Notes: generated by a model from the letters alone, not told the origin. DNA of 64,000 nucleotides from Achromobacter sp. B7 (GCF_003600685.1 NZ_CP032084.1:3162001-3226000), one strand, 5' to 3'. Shown: positions 8,065-16,407, numbered from the stretch's first letter. Numbers and translations are program-made.

Positions 8065-10041
8065 TCAGCAAGCGCGGCGGAAATACGCCGTGCGCCGCGT
8101 TTCATCGCGCAGCCGTTGAGCCCGCGCGCGGAACAGGTCGCGCCGGCCCACCAGCCCCAGCAAGCGGTGGCTGGCGCGGTCCACAATTGGCACTCGCCCC
8201 ACGCCAGACAACGCCATGCGGTCGGCGATGCGGCTGGCCAGTTCGTCCGGATACCCCAGCACCGGCTCGCGCCCGGCCAGCGCATCGGCCAGGGTGCGCG
8301 TGTCCTCGGCTTCATCCAACGCCCACGCCAGCGAATCCGCGCGGGTCGCCGTGCCTACCACCACGCCATCGTCGTCCACCACCGGGTAGCTGGTATGCAC
8401 GTGGCCCAGCGTCGTGAAATGGGCAATGGCCTGCCCCACCGTCATGCTTGCCGCGAAGGTTTCAACGGGATGCGTCATCACCGCTTCGGCGCGCAGCAGT
8501 TCGAAGGGATCCACATGGTATTCACGGCTGACGTGATGCCCGCGCCGTGCGATTTTCTCGGTCAGGATGGACCGCTTCAACAGCAGCACCGTCATGCCGT
8601 AGGCGAACACGCAGGCCGCCAGCACGGGCAACAACGCGCTCAGGTTGCCGGTGAGTTCGACGGCGAACAGCGTTGCGGTCAGCGGCGCGCGCATGGTGCC
8701 GCCCATCATGGCTGCCATGCCCACCAGGGCCCAGAAACCGGGATCGGCCTGCGGCAGCCACGGCGTGGCCAGCGCGCCCAGCGCCCCACCAAAAATCAGC
8801 AAGGGCGCCAGCACCCCGCCCGAGGTGCCCGAGCCCAGCGCGATGGACCAGATCGCCACCTTGACCGCCAGCAACACCAGCACGGCTTGCAACGCCAGGT
8901 CGCCCGCCAGCAGGTGGCGGATGTTGTCATAGCCCACGCCCAGTGCCGCCGGGTCGATCAGGCCGCCGATGCCGATGGCCAGCCCGCCGAACGCGGGCCA
9001 CCACATCCAATGCAAAGGGAGTTTTTCGAACAGGTCCTCGGCTGCGTACACCAAGGACGTCAGCACGCCCGACCCCAGGCCGGCCAGCACGCCGACCGCC
9101 GCGCACGCCAGCAGGTGGCCCGGCGTAAAGGACAAGGCCCCGGCATAGGCAAAGATCGGCCCGGCATCCAGCACGAAGGCGCGCGCGGCGGCGGCCACCA
9201 GCGCCGCGACCGCCACCGGCAGGAAGCTGCGCGGCTTCCACTCGAACAGCAGCAATTCCACCGCCAACAGAATGGCGGCCAGCGGCGTGGCGAAGATGGC
9301 CGTCATGCCGGCGGCGGCGCCCGCCACCAGCAAGGTCTTGCGCTCGCCGTCGTCCAGGTGGATGGTTTGCGCCAGCAGCGACCCGATGGCGCCGCCCGTC
9401 ATGATGATGGGCCCTTCCGCGCCGAACGGCCCGCCGGTGCCGATCGACACGGCGGACGACACGGGTTTGAGCACCGCCACTTTGGGCTGGATGCGGCTCT
9501 TGCCGATCAATATGGCTTCCATCGCTTCCGGTATGCCGTGGCCGCGAATCTTCTCGGAGCCGTACCGCGCCATCAAACCGATGATCAGGCAGCCCACGAC
9601 CGGAATGGCCACGGACGCCCAGCCCAGCGCACCGGTCGTGATGGGTTGGTCGACAAAGGAAAACTGGCCGTGGTAGGCCAGGTTGGTGCACAGGGCGATC
9701 AACCGCAGCAAGGCCCACGCGGCCAGCACGCTGGCCAGGCCCACCGGCACGGCCAGCGCCATCAGCATCACCACGCGGCGGTCAGTGGTGAAGTCGCCCA
9801 GGCGGTGGGCGCGGGTGGATGCGCCGGGTTCGGGGCGGCCAGACGTTGGGGACGATGGGGACGGCGGGGACGATTGGGACGATTGGGACGGTGGGGACGT
9901 TTCGGACGGTGGCGACGTTGGGGACGTTTGGGACGGCGGGGACAATGGAGACGTCGGGAAAGTCGTAGATGCCGCGACCGTCGGCAAGGTGGCAGACGCG
10001 CGCGATGTTGCGGGCACTGAAGGGGTGGACGATGAAGGCAT
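8065..10041 (-). CDS. ClC-family chloride channel/transporter with C-terminal CBS domains
   Basis: This 658-residue inner-membrane protein has the ClC signatures GHGIPE (near residue 167), GPFGAEGP (near 205, carrying the gating glutamate) and GTSGGVLAP (near 405), followed by two CBS domains from about residue 520 to 640. It would move chloride or another anion, possibly in exchange for protons. The first ~75 residues are an unusual Ser/Thr/Pro-rich tail built from 9-base repeats, and no Shine-Dalgarno precedes the ATG at 10041. A start further downstream (for instance the Met near residue 92) cannot be excluded. It is divergent from a MarR gene that may control it. Confidence 0.9.
   Translation of the reverse strand: MPSSSTPSVPATSRASATLPTVAASTTFPTSPLSPPSQTSPTSPPSETSPPSQSSQSSPPSPSSPTSGRPEPGASTRAHRLGDFTTDRRVVMLMALAVPVGLASVLAAWALLRLIALCTNLAYHGQFSFVDQPITTGALGWASVAIPVVGCLIIGLMARYGSEKIRGHGIPEAMEAILIGKSRIQPKVAVLKPVSSAVSIGTGGPFGAEGPIIMTGGAIGSLLAQTIHLDDGERKTLLVAGAAAGMTAIFATPLAAILLAVELLLFEWKPRSFLPVAVAALVAAAARAFVLDAGPIFAYAGALSFTPGHLLACAAVGVLAGLGSGVLTSLVYAAEDLFEKLPLHWMWWPAFGGLAIGIGGLIDPAALGVGYDNIRHLLAGDLALQAVLVLLAVKVAIWSIALGSGTSGGVLAPLLIFGGALGALATPWLPQADPGFWALVGMAAMMGGTMRAPLTATLFAVELTGNLSALLPVLAACVFAYGMTVLLLKRSILTEKIARRGHHVSREYHVDPFELLRAEAVMTHPVETFAASMTVGQAIAHFTTLGHVHTSYPVVDDDGVVVGTATRADSLAWALDEAEDTRTLADALAGREPVLGYPDELASRIADRMALSGVGRVPIVDRASHRLLGLVGRRDLFRARAQRLRDETRRTAYFRRAC
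9842..9958. repeat. Thirteen 9-base tandem units in the ClC N-terminal coding region
   Basis: On the plus strand the units run as GACGTTGGG, GACGATGGG, GACGGCGGG and so on for 117 bases, with only the last five positions varying. On the coding strand each unit is a tripeptide of the TSP/PSQ/SSP kind. The unit length keeps the frame when copy number changes. A second minus-strand frame is also open across the repeat, which is a by-product of the periodicity. Confidence 0.9.
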
Positions 10042-10075
10042 GGGAGAGCAAGAACGGGTTCGGTTTCACTTATTT

Positions 10076-10096
10076 ATATCGTATCACGACATATAT
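10076..10096. promoter_or_regulatory. Candidate MarR operator upstream of marR-like gene
   Basis: An imperfect inverted repeat (ATATCGT and its partner ACGACATAT) lies 14 bases before the GTG start of the MarR gene. It shares the core CGACATAT with a second element before the HPP-CBS gene (10648-10671). This fits a MarR dimer site that represses its own promoter and perhaps the divergent channel gene. Confidence 0.5.
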
Positions 10097-10109
10097 TAGA
10101 ATTGCGCTT

Positions 10110-10556
10110 GTGAAAACGTCTCCGTCCCCCACTCCGCTGTCCCCCGCCGACTACGAGCTGTTGGCCGACTTTCGCTACGCGCTGCGCACGTTCGCCGCGT
10201 TCAGCGAAGGCGCCGCCGCCGAATTGGCGCTGACGCCGCAGCAGCATCAAACCCTGCTGGCCATCAAGGGCACGCGCAAAAACGCGCCCGACCGGCGCGG
10301 CCTGTATGTCGGTGAAATTGCCGACCGACTGTTGATCCGGCCGCATACGGCGGCCGAGCTGGTCGGCCGTCTGGCGCGTCTGGACCTGGTCAGCCGCGAG
10401 GCGGATCCCGAAGATGGGCGCCGCGTAGAAGTCATTCTGACGCCCAAGGCCGAACGCTTGCTGGAAAGCCTGTCGGCCTCGCACCTGGAAGAACTGCGCG
10501 CCATGCGGCCCTTGCTGGGCCGCCTGCTGGCGCGCATCGGCGACGACACGGCTTAA
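10110..10556 (+). CDS. MarR-family transcriptional regulator
   Basis: This 148-residue winged-helix protein contains FAAFSEGAAAELALTPQQHQTLLAI, a recognition region LLIRPHTAAELVGRLARLDLV and the wing DPEDGRRVEVILTPKAE typical of MarR. The GTG at 10110 is chosen because the protein then begins like its relatives. Frames from upstream starts (9969) would run through the operator and into the channel's 5' end. A palindrome 14 bases upstream suggests autoregulation. It lies between a divergent ClC gene and a downstream HPP-CBS membrane gene, and a related palindrome precedes the latter, so both are likely targets. Confidence 0.85.
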   Translation: MKTSPSPTPLSPADYELLADFRYALRTFAAFSEGAAAELALTPQQHQTLLAIKGTRKNAPDRRGLYVGEIADRLLIRPHTAAELVGRLARLDLVSREADPEDGRRVEVILTPKAERLLESLSASHLEELRAMRPLLGRLLARIGDDTA

Positions 10557-10647
10557 CGGGCGCCAGGGGCGAGCGCGCCTCCTGTGCCGCCCCTGCCGCC
10601 TGCCCCTGCCCATAAGTTCATAACCGGCCCACACCGCGCCGCGTGAT

Positions 10648-10671
10648 AAATTGTCGTCCCGCGACATATTT
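10648..10671. promoter_or_regulatory. Second candidate MarR operator before HPP-CBS gene
   Basis: The sequence TTGTCGTCCCGCGACATATT holds the inverted repeat TGTCG-5 bases-CGACA and shares CGACATAT with the element before the MarR gene. It lies about 20 bases upstream of the proposed TTG start of the HPP gene, in its leader. Confidence 0.5.
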
Positions 10672-10692
10672 CAAGCACGCGAGGAGATCGTT

Positions 10693-11856
10693 TTGGGTGT
10701 GGCATTAAAGCGCTGGCTGGGCGCATTCGCGCCAGCGCCGGTGGGCGTCAACGGGCGCGAAAAGCTGGTTGGCGTGCTGGGCGCGCTGGTCGGGCTGTTC
10801 TGCACGGAATGGGTGGGGCGACACGCGCTGGGCGCGGCCAGCCCCTGGTTTATCGCCCCCATGGGCGCATCGGCCGTGCTGCTGTTTGCCGCGCCGGCCA
10901 GCCCGCTGGCGCAGCCTTGGTCCATCATGGCGGGCAACCTGGTGTCGGCACTGATCGGCGTGTTTTGCGCGCAGATGATTCCCGTGCCAGGCGTGGCGGC
11001 CGCCGTGGCGGTGGCCTTGTCCATCGGCGCCATGTTCAGCCTGCGCTGCCTGCATCCGCCCAGCGGCGCGGTGGCGTTGACGGCCGTGCTGGGCGGGCCG
11101 CCGGTGGCCGCCCTGGGCTATGGCTTCGCCCTGTGGCCCGTGGGCTTGAATTCATTGATCCTGCTGTGCATTGCCGTGGCGTTCAACGGCGCCTTCAAGC
11201 GCAACTACCCGCGCCGCCACGCCGACCCCGCGCAAAGCCACCACACACGCGATGCCGCGCCCAGCACCCGCCTGGGCTTTTCCCGCGCCGACCTGGACGA
11301 AGCCCTGGCGCAGCGCGGCGAACTGCTGGACATCAGCAAGGAAGACCTGGAAGACATCGTGCTGGCCGCCGAGCTGCGCGCCAGCGTACGCCGCTTTGGC
11401 GACGTTTCGTGCGCGGACATCATGTCGCGCGACGTCGTCACCGTGCAGGAACACGCCCCGCTGGACCACGCCGTACGCCTGTTCGACAAGCACCGGCTGC
11501 AAGCCTTGCCGGTGCTGGACGCAGCCGGTCGTTACGCGGGCATGGTCGCGCAGGCGGACGTGCTGGCGCGCAAGACGCGTCCGCTGGTCGCCATGCCGGA
11601 CGGCACCCCTGCCCAAGAACTGCTGGTGGCCGATTGCATGCGCAGCGAAGTGCCCTTCGCCACGCCCGGCCTACCCGTGATCGAACTGGCCCGCCCCATG
11701 TCGGACAGCGTGCATTGCGTGCCGGTGCTGGACGCTTCGCGCACCTTGCAGGGGCTGGTGACGCAGTCGGACCTGGTGGCGGCGCTGTATCAAATGGCGG
11801 TGTCGGCCAGCTCGCAGGCCGATACCGGCGACCATGCCCCCCAGCGCGCGGCCTGA
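10693..11856 (+). CDS. HPP-family membrane protein with two CBS domains
   Basis: This protein of about 387 residues has four hydrophobic segments in the first 165 residues carrying the signature RCLHPPSGAVAL, then a soluble part with paired CBS domains (DIMSRDVVTVQEHAPL and the DCMRSEVPFATPGLP repeat). HPP proteins are inner-membrane proteins, some linked to nitrite or ion transport, and CBS domains bind adenosine nucleotides. The TTG at 10693 is preferred because GAGGAG ends 6 bases before it; GTG at 10699 and TTG at 10651 are alternatives. It follows the MarR gene and may share its control. The transported species is unknown. Confidence 0.82.
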   Translation: MGVALKRWLGAFAPAPVGVNGREKLVGVLGALVGLFCTEWVGRHALGAASPWFIAPMGASAVLLFAAPASPLAQPWSIMAGNLVSALIGVFCAQMIPVPGVAAAVAVALSIGAMFSLRCLHPPSGAVALTAVLGGPPVAALGYGFALWPVGLNSLILLCIAVAFNGAFKRNYPRRHADPAQSHHTRDAAPSTRLGFSRADLDEALAQRGELLDISKEDLEDIVLAAELRASVRRFGDVSCADIMSRDVVTVQEHAPLDHAVRLFDKHRLQALPVLDAAGRYAGMVAQADVLARKTRPLVAMPDGTPAQELLVADCMRSEVPFATPGLPVIELARPMSDSVHCVPVLDASRTLQGLVTQSDLVAALYQMAVSASSQADTGDHAPQRAA

Positions 11857-11867
11857 CGCCTGCGTAA

Positions 11868-11957
11868 CCATCGCCTCCCTGACCATCGCCGCCGAAGCCG
11901 TCGCCGCCGTAGCCATCGCCCCCGAAGCCATTGCCTTCGTAACCCACGCCTCCGTAA
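11868..11957. repeat. Six 15-base tandem units upstream of the two-component operon
   Basis: Units of the form CCATCGCCGCCGAAG repeat six times and end in CCCACGCCTCCGTAA, which runs directly into the palindrome at 11951-11966. On the minus strand one frame reads as a Gly-rich pentapeptide repeat, but that frame overlaps the HPP gene antisense and is not treated as a gene. Confidence 0.75.
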
Positions 11958-11966
11958 CCCTACGGA
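11951..11966. promoter_or_regulatory. Palindrome TCCGTA-ACCC-TACGGA before the sensor kinase gene
   Basis: This perfect 6-4-6 inverted repeat is part of a 19-base sequence, GCCTCCGTAACCCTACGGA, found again at 14100-14118 before the HbpS-like gene. A possible -10 (CATAAT, 11990-11995) follows 23 bases after it. The palindrome would then sit near -43, a usual place for an activator. It is a strong candidate binding site for the adjacent response regulator. Confidence 0.6.
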
Positions 11967-12003
11967 TGTCGGGGCGCGCTTGCCGCAAGGCATAATTTCA
12001 CGC

Positions 12004-13452
12004 GTGAATCCCCTATCGCGCTCCCGCGCCCTCCTCTGCTGGCTCGTTTTGTTCTTGCTGGGCGCCGCCTGGATCGCCCGCCAGGAATACCTGGACCAGC
12101 ACGACCGCTTCTTTCAAAGCACCAGCATCGCCCAGCGCATGCTGAGCCAGAAGACCGTGCAGCACGAGGCCGTGCTGGCCACGCTGACGGCCCTGTCGCA
12201 TCCGCCCACCCCCGAACGTCTTTACCCCAGCCTGCACCCGGCCATGCCGCAGCTGCTGGGCTTGGGCTATCTGGCCGATGGCGCGTGGGCCGGCAGCCTG
12301 CCGCCGCCGCCGGATCTGTCCGCCGCCGTGACGCGCGCCACGCAGTTGGGCCGGCCGGTGACATTGCCGCTGGACGCCGCCCGCTACTGGCTGATAGCGC
12401 CGTCCAGCTGGAGCCTGTTGATCGATGCCCGCCAACTGGTGCCGCCCGCCGACTTCCCGCCCAACCTCAGCAACCTGAGCCTGCTGGTGGATCAGCGCCC
12501 GCTAGCGCTGCTGGACAAGCAGCCCGAGGACGCGCGCGGCTTGCCCATGACGCTGCAAAAGCCGCTGGGCGCGGCCAGCCAACCGTTTCAGATGCGCAGC
12601 AGCCGCACCCTGACGCCGTCTTATTGGCCCTGGACGGCATGGACCGCGTGGGCGCTTGCCAGCGCGCTGCTGGTGGCCGGCGCCGCCGCATGGCAGCGTT
12701 CCCGCGCCGAGGCCCGCCGCCAGCAGGAACAGGCGCGGCTGGCCGCGATGGCGCGCCTGGGCACGCTGGGCGAAATGGCCGCCGGCATCGCGCATGAATT
12801 GAACCAGCCCCTGACCGCCATCCTGGCGCAGACGCGCGCCGCCCAACGCCTGCTGGACGACGAGGACGAGCGCCCCGCCGTGCGCCACGCCCTCTTGGCC
12901 AGCGCCGAGCAGGCCAAGCGCGCGGCCGACATCATCAGCCGCATGCGCGCGCTGGTCCAACCCCGCCCGCCCGCGCGGCGCGAAGCGCTGGATCCCGACG
13001 CGCTGGTGGCCGCGCTACGCTTTCTGCGGGAAAGCGAACTCGCCCGGCAGGGCATTCGCGTTGTCTGGCACAACGCCAGCCCCGGCGCGCGGCCGCTGGG
13101 CGACCGCGTAGCACTGGAACAGATTCTGCACAATCTGGTGCAAAACGCCGCCGACGCGCTGGCCGGCACTGACGGCCCCCGAGTGATCCAGCTGGAAGGC
13201 CGGCTGGACAGCCGCGCCTCGGGCGACGTCTACCGGTTCAGCATCAGCGACAACGGCCCCGGCATTGCCGCCGACGCACTGCCGCGGCTGTTCACTCCGT
13301 TCTACACCACGCGGGCACAAGGCATGGGCCTGGGGCTGGCCTTGTGCGAAACGCTGGCCGGGTCGATGGACGGCAGCGTGGCCGCGCACAACCTCAAACC
13401 CTCGGGCGCGTGTTTCACCGTCAGCCTGCCTTGCAACAAGAGCCCCGCATGA
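12004..13452 (+). CDS. Membrane sensor histidine kinase
   Basis: This 482-residue kinase has a first membrane helix at about residues 9-26, a periplasmic sensor region of about 180 residues with no recognised domain, a second helix near 212-230, the H-box GEMAAGIAHELNQPLTAIL (near 260), and the ATPase boxes NLVQNAADAL, DNGPGI and GMGLGLALCETL. It would autophosphorylate on the H-box histidine and pass phosphate to the regulator whose ATG overlaps its stop. GTG at 12004 gives a typical MNPLSRSR start; a TTG at 11980 is the alternative. A palindrome shared with the HbpS-like gene promoter suggests autoregulation. Confidence 0.9.
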   Translation: MNPLSRSRALLCWLVLFLLGAAWIARQEYLDQHDRFFQSTSIAQRMLSQKTVQHEAVLATLTALSHPPTPERLYPSLHPAMPQLLGLGYLADGAWAGSLPPPPDLSAAVTRATQLGRPVTLPLDAARYWLIAPSSWSLLIDARQLVPPADFPPNLSNLSLLVDQRPLALLDKQPEDARGLPMTLQKPLGAASQPFQMRSSRTLTPSYWPWTAWTAWALASALLVAGAAAWQRSRAEARRQQEQARLAAMARLGTLGEMAAGIAHELNQPLTAILAQTRAAQRLLDDEDERPAVRHALLASAEQAKRAADIISRMRALVQPRPPARREALDPDALVAALRFLRESELARQGIRVVWHNASPGARPLGDRVALEQILHNLVQNAADALAGTDGPRVIQLEGRLDSRASGDVYRFSISDNGPGIAADALPRLFTPFYTTRAQGMGLGLALCETLAGSMDGSVAAHNLKPSGACFTVSLPCNKSPA

Positions 13453-14090
13453 ACCCCGCACCCGACCCTGCCCCCAACCGCACGCCCGAACTGTCACCCC
13501 GGGTCTACCTGGTGGACGACGACGACGCCGTGCGCGACGCGCTGGCGCTGCTGCTGCGCAGCGTGGGCCTGGCCAGCAGCGGCTTTGCCGACCCGCAGGC
13601 CTTTTTGTCGGCGCTGCCCGCCAGCGCTATCGGTTGCGTCGTGCTGGACATCCGCATGCCCGGCATCAGCGGCCTGGACGTGCTGAGCCGCCTGGCCGAC
13701 CAGTCCGACCTGCCCGTCGTCATGTTGACCGGCCACGCGAATGTGGACCTGTGCCGCCGCGCCTTCAAGGGCGGCGCCATGGAGTTCCTGCAAAAGCCGG
13801 TGGACGACGATGTCTTCCTGGACGCGGTGCAGGCCGCCGTGCGCACGCATGTGGCCAGCCGGGAAAGGCTGGCCGTGACGCAGGCCGCCGCCGACCGGCT
13901 GGCGCGCCTGTCCGGCCGCGAACACGAGGTGCTGGAACGCATCGTGCGCGGCATGAGCAACAAGGAAATCGCACGGGAATTCGACTTGTCGCCCCGCACC
14001 GTCGAAACGTATCGCGCCAACGTCTTCGCCAAGCTGGAAGCCGACTCGCTGGCGCAACTGATCCGCCAATACGCCACCCTGCTCGACTAG
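13449..14090 (+). CDS. FixJ/NarL-type response regulator
   Basis: This 213-residue protein has a receiver domain (acidic pocket VDDDDAV near residue 23, phosphoacceptor Asp in VVLDIRMPG near 68, Lys in LQKPVDD near 118) and a C-terminal LuxR-type helix-turn-helix (LSGREHEVLERIVRGMSNKEI, then LSPRTVETYRANVFAKL). The ATG overlaps the kinase TGA (ATGA), so both are made together. It likely binds the repeated palindrome TCCGTAACCCTACGGA found before the kinase gene and before the HbpS-like gene; this pairing is an inference from position. Confidence 0.92.
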   Translation: MNPAPDPAPNRTPELSPRVYLVDDDDAVRDALALLLRSVGLASSGFADPQAFLSALPASAIGCVVLDIRMPGISGLDVLSRLADQSDLPVVMLTGHANVDLCRRAFKGGAMEFLQKPVDDDVFLDAVQAAVRTHVASRERLAVTQAAADRLARLSGREHEVLERIVRGMSNKEIAREFDLSPRTVETYRANVFAKLEADSLAQLIRQYATLLD

Positions 14091-14100
14091 CGCGCCAGGG

Positions 14101-14120
14101 CCTCCGTAACCCTACGGAGG
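14101..14120. promoter_or_regulatory. Palindrome CCTCCGTA-ACCC-TACGGAGG before the HbpS-like gene
   Basis: An 8-4-8 perfect inverted repeat lies 10 bases after the response-regulator stop and 91 bases before the next gene. Its core is identical to the element before the kinase. TATACC at 14139-14144 could be the -10 box. It could double as a transcription terminator for the kinase operon, but there is no T tract and the exact copy at the kinase promoter argues for an operator. Confidence 0.55.
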
Positions 14121-14211
14121 CGCGCGCGTAGTCGGGCGTATACCGCGCAACGCCGGATTTGGCCACACTGACTGCTCCTACCGAACGCTCTGAAATCAAA
14201 GGATGCAGACC

Positions 14212-14700
14212 ATGAACCGTGTCACCCTAGCCACCCTGTTGTCCACCCTGGCCTTTGCCGGCGCCGCCCACGCTGCCGTACTGACGGAAAGCAACCTGTC
14301 GATGGCCGATGCGCAGAAGCTGGCCACCGCCACCGTCGCCGCCTGCCAGGCCAAGGGCTATAACGTCAGCGCTTCGGTTGTGGACCGCGCCGGGCTGCTC
14401 AAGGCCTTTGCCCGCGCCGACAACGCCGGCCCGCACACGATCGAGGCCAGCCGCGCCAAGGCCTTCACGGCGGTGTCGGCCAAGACGCCCACGCTGACGA
14501 TGATGGAAAACGCGCAAAAGAACCCCGGCGCCGCCAACCTGACCGACATCCCGGGCTTTCTGCTGCTGGGCGGCGGCGTGCCGGTCAAGGCAGGCAGCAA
14601 CGTGATCGGCGCCATCGGCGTGGCCGGCGCGCCTGGCGGCAACCTGGATGCGCAATGCGCCGACACCGTGCTGGAAGAGAACGCCGCGCTGTTCAAGTGA
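14212..14700 (+). CDS. Secreted GlcG/HbpS-like (DUF336) protein
   Basis: This 162-residue protein has a signal peptide cut after GAAHA (near residue 22) and a DUF336 domain, seen in VSASVVDRAGLLKAFARAD, the ASRAKAFTA helix, FLLLGGGVPV and GAIGVAGAPGG. HbpS, the Streptomyces member, binds heme outside the cell and tunes the SenS-SenR two-component system, while GlcG is linked to glycolate use. The ATG at 14212 has AAAGGA eight bases upstream; an ATG three codons earlier is possible. It follows a two-component system and shares its promoter palindrome, so it may be target, accessory sensor, or both. Confidence 0.87.
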   Translation: MNRVTLATLLSTLAFAGAAHAAVLTESNLSMADAQKLATATVAACQAKGYNVSASVVDRAGLLKAFARADNAGPHTIEASRAKAFTAVSAKTPTLTMMENAQKNPGAANLTDIPGFLLLGGGVPVKAGSNVIGAIGVAGAPGGNLDAQCADTVLEENAALFK

Positions 14701-14844
14701 TCGACGGCGGGCGCGGTCAAGGCGATCCGCCCGCGTTTCGGGTTCCGGTTTCGGGTTTCCGGGTGGCGATTGGCGCGCGCGGCGTCAACAGGCTAGGCTT
14801 ACGGGCGCCCCATCAGAAAAACGCCCCGATCGCCCTAGCCGCCC

Positions 14845-16407
14845 ATGCCCTTGCCGCCGCGCCCCGCCTTGCTGGACGAAACGCTACGCATCGTCGCCCG
14901 ACGTTATCGGGTCCCGGCCACCCTGGCCGGCGACACGGACCCAACCGTGTCGTCACAGCGCCATTGCGCGACCCGCCTGGCCGTGGCCATTGACCAAGCC
15001 CGCCAGGCCTTGGCCCGCGCCGACACCCCGCCGGCCTCGGTCAAGCAGTGCTTTATCGACGCGCTGGCGCAACTGATCCATGAAGCCATGCGCCCTGACC
15101 AGGGCGACCCCGCCATCCAGGCGATGGTGCTGCGCCACCAGGCGCCGCAGGTTCGCGAATACGCATCCCTGTCCGCTGGGGCCGAGGCCGACCGACGCGA
15201 CGTAGTCGCCGCCGTCAACGCCATCGCCCACCCCGCCAAGCTGGAACGCATGCCCGCGGGCGCGCTGCGCACAGTGTTGGCCCGGCTTCAGGCGGCTGCC
15301 TCGGCCGCGTCCTGGCCCGCGCTGGCGGCTGCGGTGGCGCAACTGGAATCGCTGCAGGGCACAGCTAGCGACCCAGGCAAAGACCTTGCCGACGGCCCGG
15401 CCAATGCCCCCGACAACACCGCAGCTAACGACCCTGACAACGCCTCGGCCACCGCCCCTGACAACGCCTCGGCCAACGCCCCAGCCTCCGACCCAGCCAC
15501 CGACCCCACCAACGACCCCGCCCTGGCGCGCAGCCTGTCCCGCTTGCGCGACGGCGCCGCATTGGAACGCTTGCAACGCCTGGACGAGCTGGCCCTGGAT
15601 TCCTGGGTACGGCGCTACCAGGCGTTATGGAACCGCAACGGCCCCCGCTCGGGCAGCCCCGGGGCCGTGGCACAAGGCGTGGCCGCGCAGCAGCGCGGCG
15701 CGGCGGTCGAAGCGCGCGCCTCACAGGCGCTGCAAGCCCTGGCAGACCGACTCAACGCGGGGCCGGACGGCAACGCCGCCTACCGCGTCGTGACGTCAAT
15801 GCGCGTGCCGCCCGCATTGCCCGGCGATGCCGACCGCGCCAAAAGCGAATGGGACGCCGCGCTGCTGCGCCGTGTGGATGCGCCAAACGTGCGGAACGCG
15901 CCCGCCGCCCAGCCCGCCGCCTGGGACGTCTGCCTGCTTGTCGAAGCCAAGGCTTCCGTGGACGCCGCCAGCACCGACTTCGCCCGGTTGTTGCGCGGCC
16001 TTGCGCGCCTGGCACAGGCCGAACCGGGCATGACGTATCCGTTTCACACCCACCAGGGCCCCGTGCCGATACGCGGCGCGTCCCTGGCCGCCTTGCCCAC
16101 CGGCGACACCGACCTGTCCGGCGCCGTGCTGTATTGCAGCGACGCGCCGGCCGACCCCGCGCCGCGCCTGCTTAACGCCGCCTGCCGCATGCAACTGCTA
16201 TCCGCGCCCGCAAGCGTCGCCTACGCCAGCGAGCTTGCCCAAGGGCGGCCGGCCGACACACGCGGGCTGCAAGCCGTCTGGCAGTCGTTGTTGACATCGC
16301 CCCAGTGGGCGGGCGTGTTGAATCAGTACCCGCAGCTGTACCTCGTGCGCGAGCTGATGGTGCATGCCGATGACCTGTTGGCGGCCGCGCAACAGGCTGT
16401 GATGTAA
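14845..16407 (+). CDS. Protein of unknown function, 520 residues, low-complexity centre
   Basis: I do not recognise a family. No signal peptide or membrane segment is apparent, so it is probably cytoplasmic. Residues 1-170 are helical and Ala-rich. Residues about 175-225 are a disordered Ala/Asp/Asn/Pro stretch with repeated PDN and NASA elements. Residues 230-520 look globular, with WDVCLLVEAKASVDAASTDF (near 370) and a well-conserved-looking C-terminus. The segment with VEAKAS resembles a nuclease-type or nucleotide-binding strand, but this is not enough for a call. It lies between the HbpS-like gene and a GGDEF gene on the same strand. Confidence 0.75.
   Translation: MPLPPRPALLDETLRIVARRYRVPATLAGDTDPTVSSQRHCATRLAVAIDQARQALARADTPPASVKQCFIDALAQLIHEAMRPDQGDPAIQAMVLRHQAPQVREYASLSAGAEADRRDVVAAVNAIAHPAKLERMPAGALRTVLARLQAAASAASWPALAAAVAQLESLQGTASDPGKDLADGPANAPDNTAANDPDNASATAPDNASANAPASDPATDPTNDPALARSLSRLRDGAALERLQRLDELALDSWVRRYQALWNRNGPRSGSPGAVAQGVAAQQRGAAVEARASQALQALADRLNAGPDGNAAYRVVTSMRVPPALPGDADRAKSEWDAALLRRVDAPNVRNAPAAQPAAWDVCLLVEAKASVDAASTDFARLLRGLARLAQAEPGMTYPFHTHQGPVPIRGASLAALPTGDTDLSGAVLYCSDAPADPAPRLLNAACRMQLLSAPASVAYASELAQGRPADTRGLQAVWQSLLTSPQWAGVLNQYPQLYLVRELMVHADDLLAAAQQAVM

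Noticed and set aside
8116..10020. Plus-strand frame of 634 codons rich in His, Gln and Arg
   Set aside because: It lies opposite the ClC gene, with composition typical of antisense frames in GC-rich DNA.
9969..10109. N-terminal extension of the MarR protein to an ATG at 9969
   Set aside because: It would overlap the divergent ClC coding region and the palindromic operator, and MarR relatives start near the chosen GTG.
11438..11947. Minus-strand Gly-rich frame with a GYGGDGFGGDG-type repeat
   Set aside because: It is produced by the 15-base tandem array and then runs antisense through the HPP-CBS gene; there is no start context or separate family.
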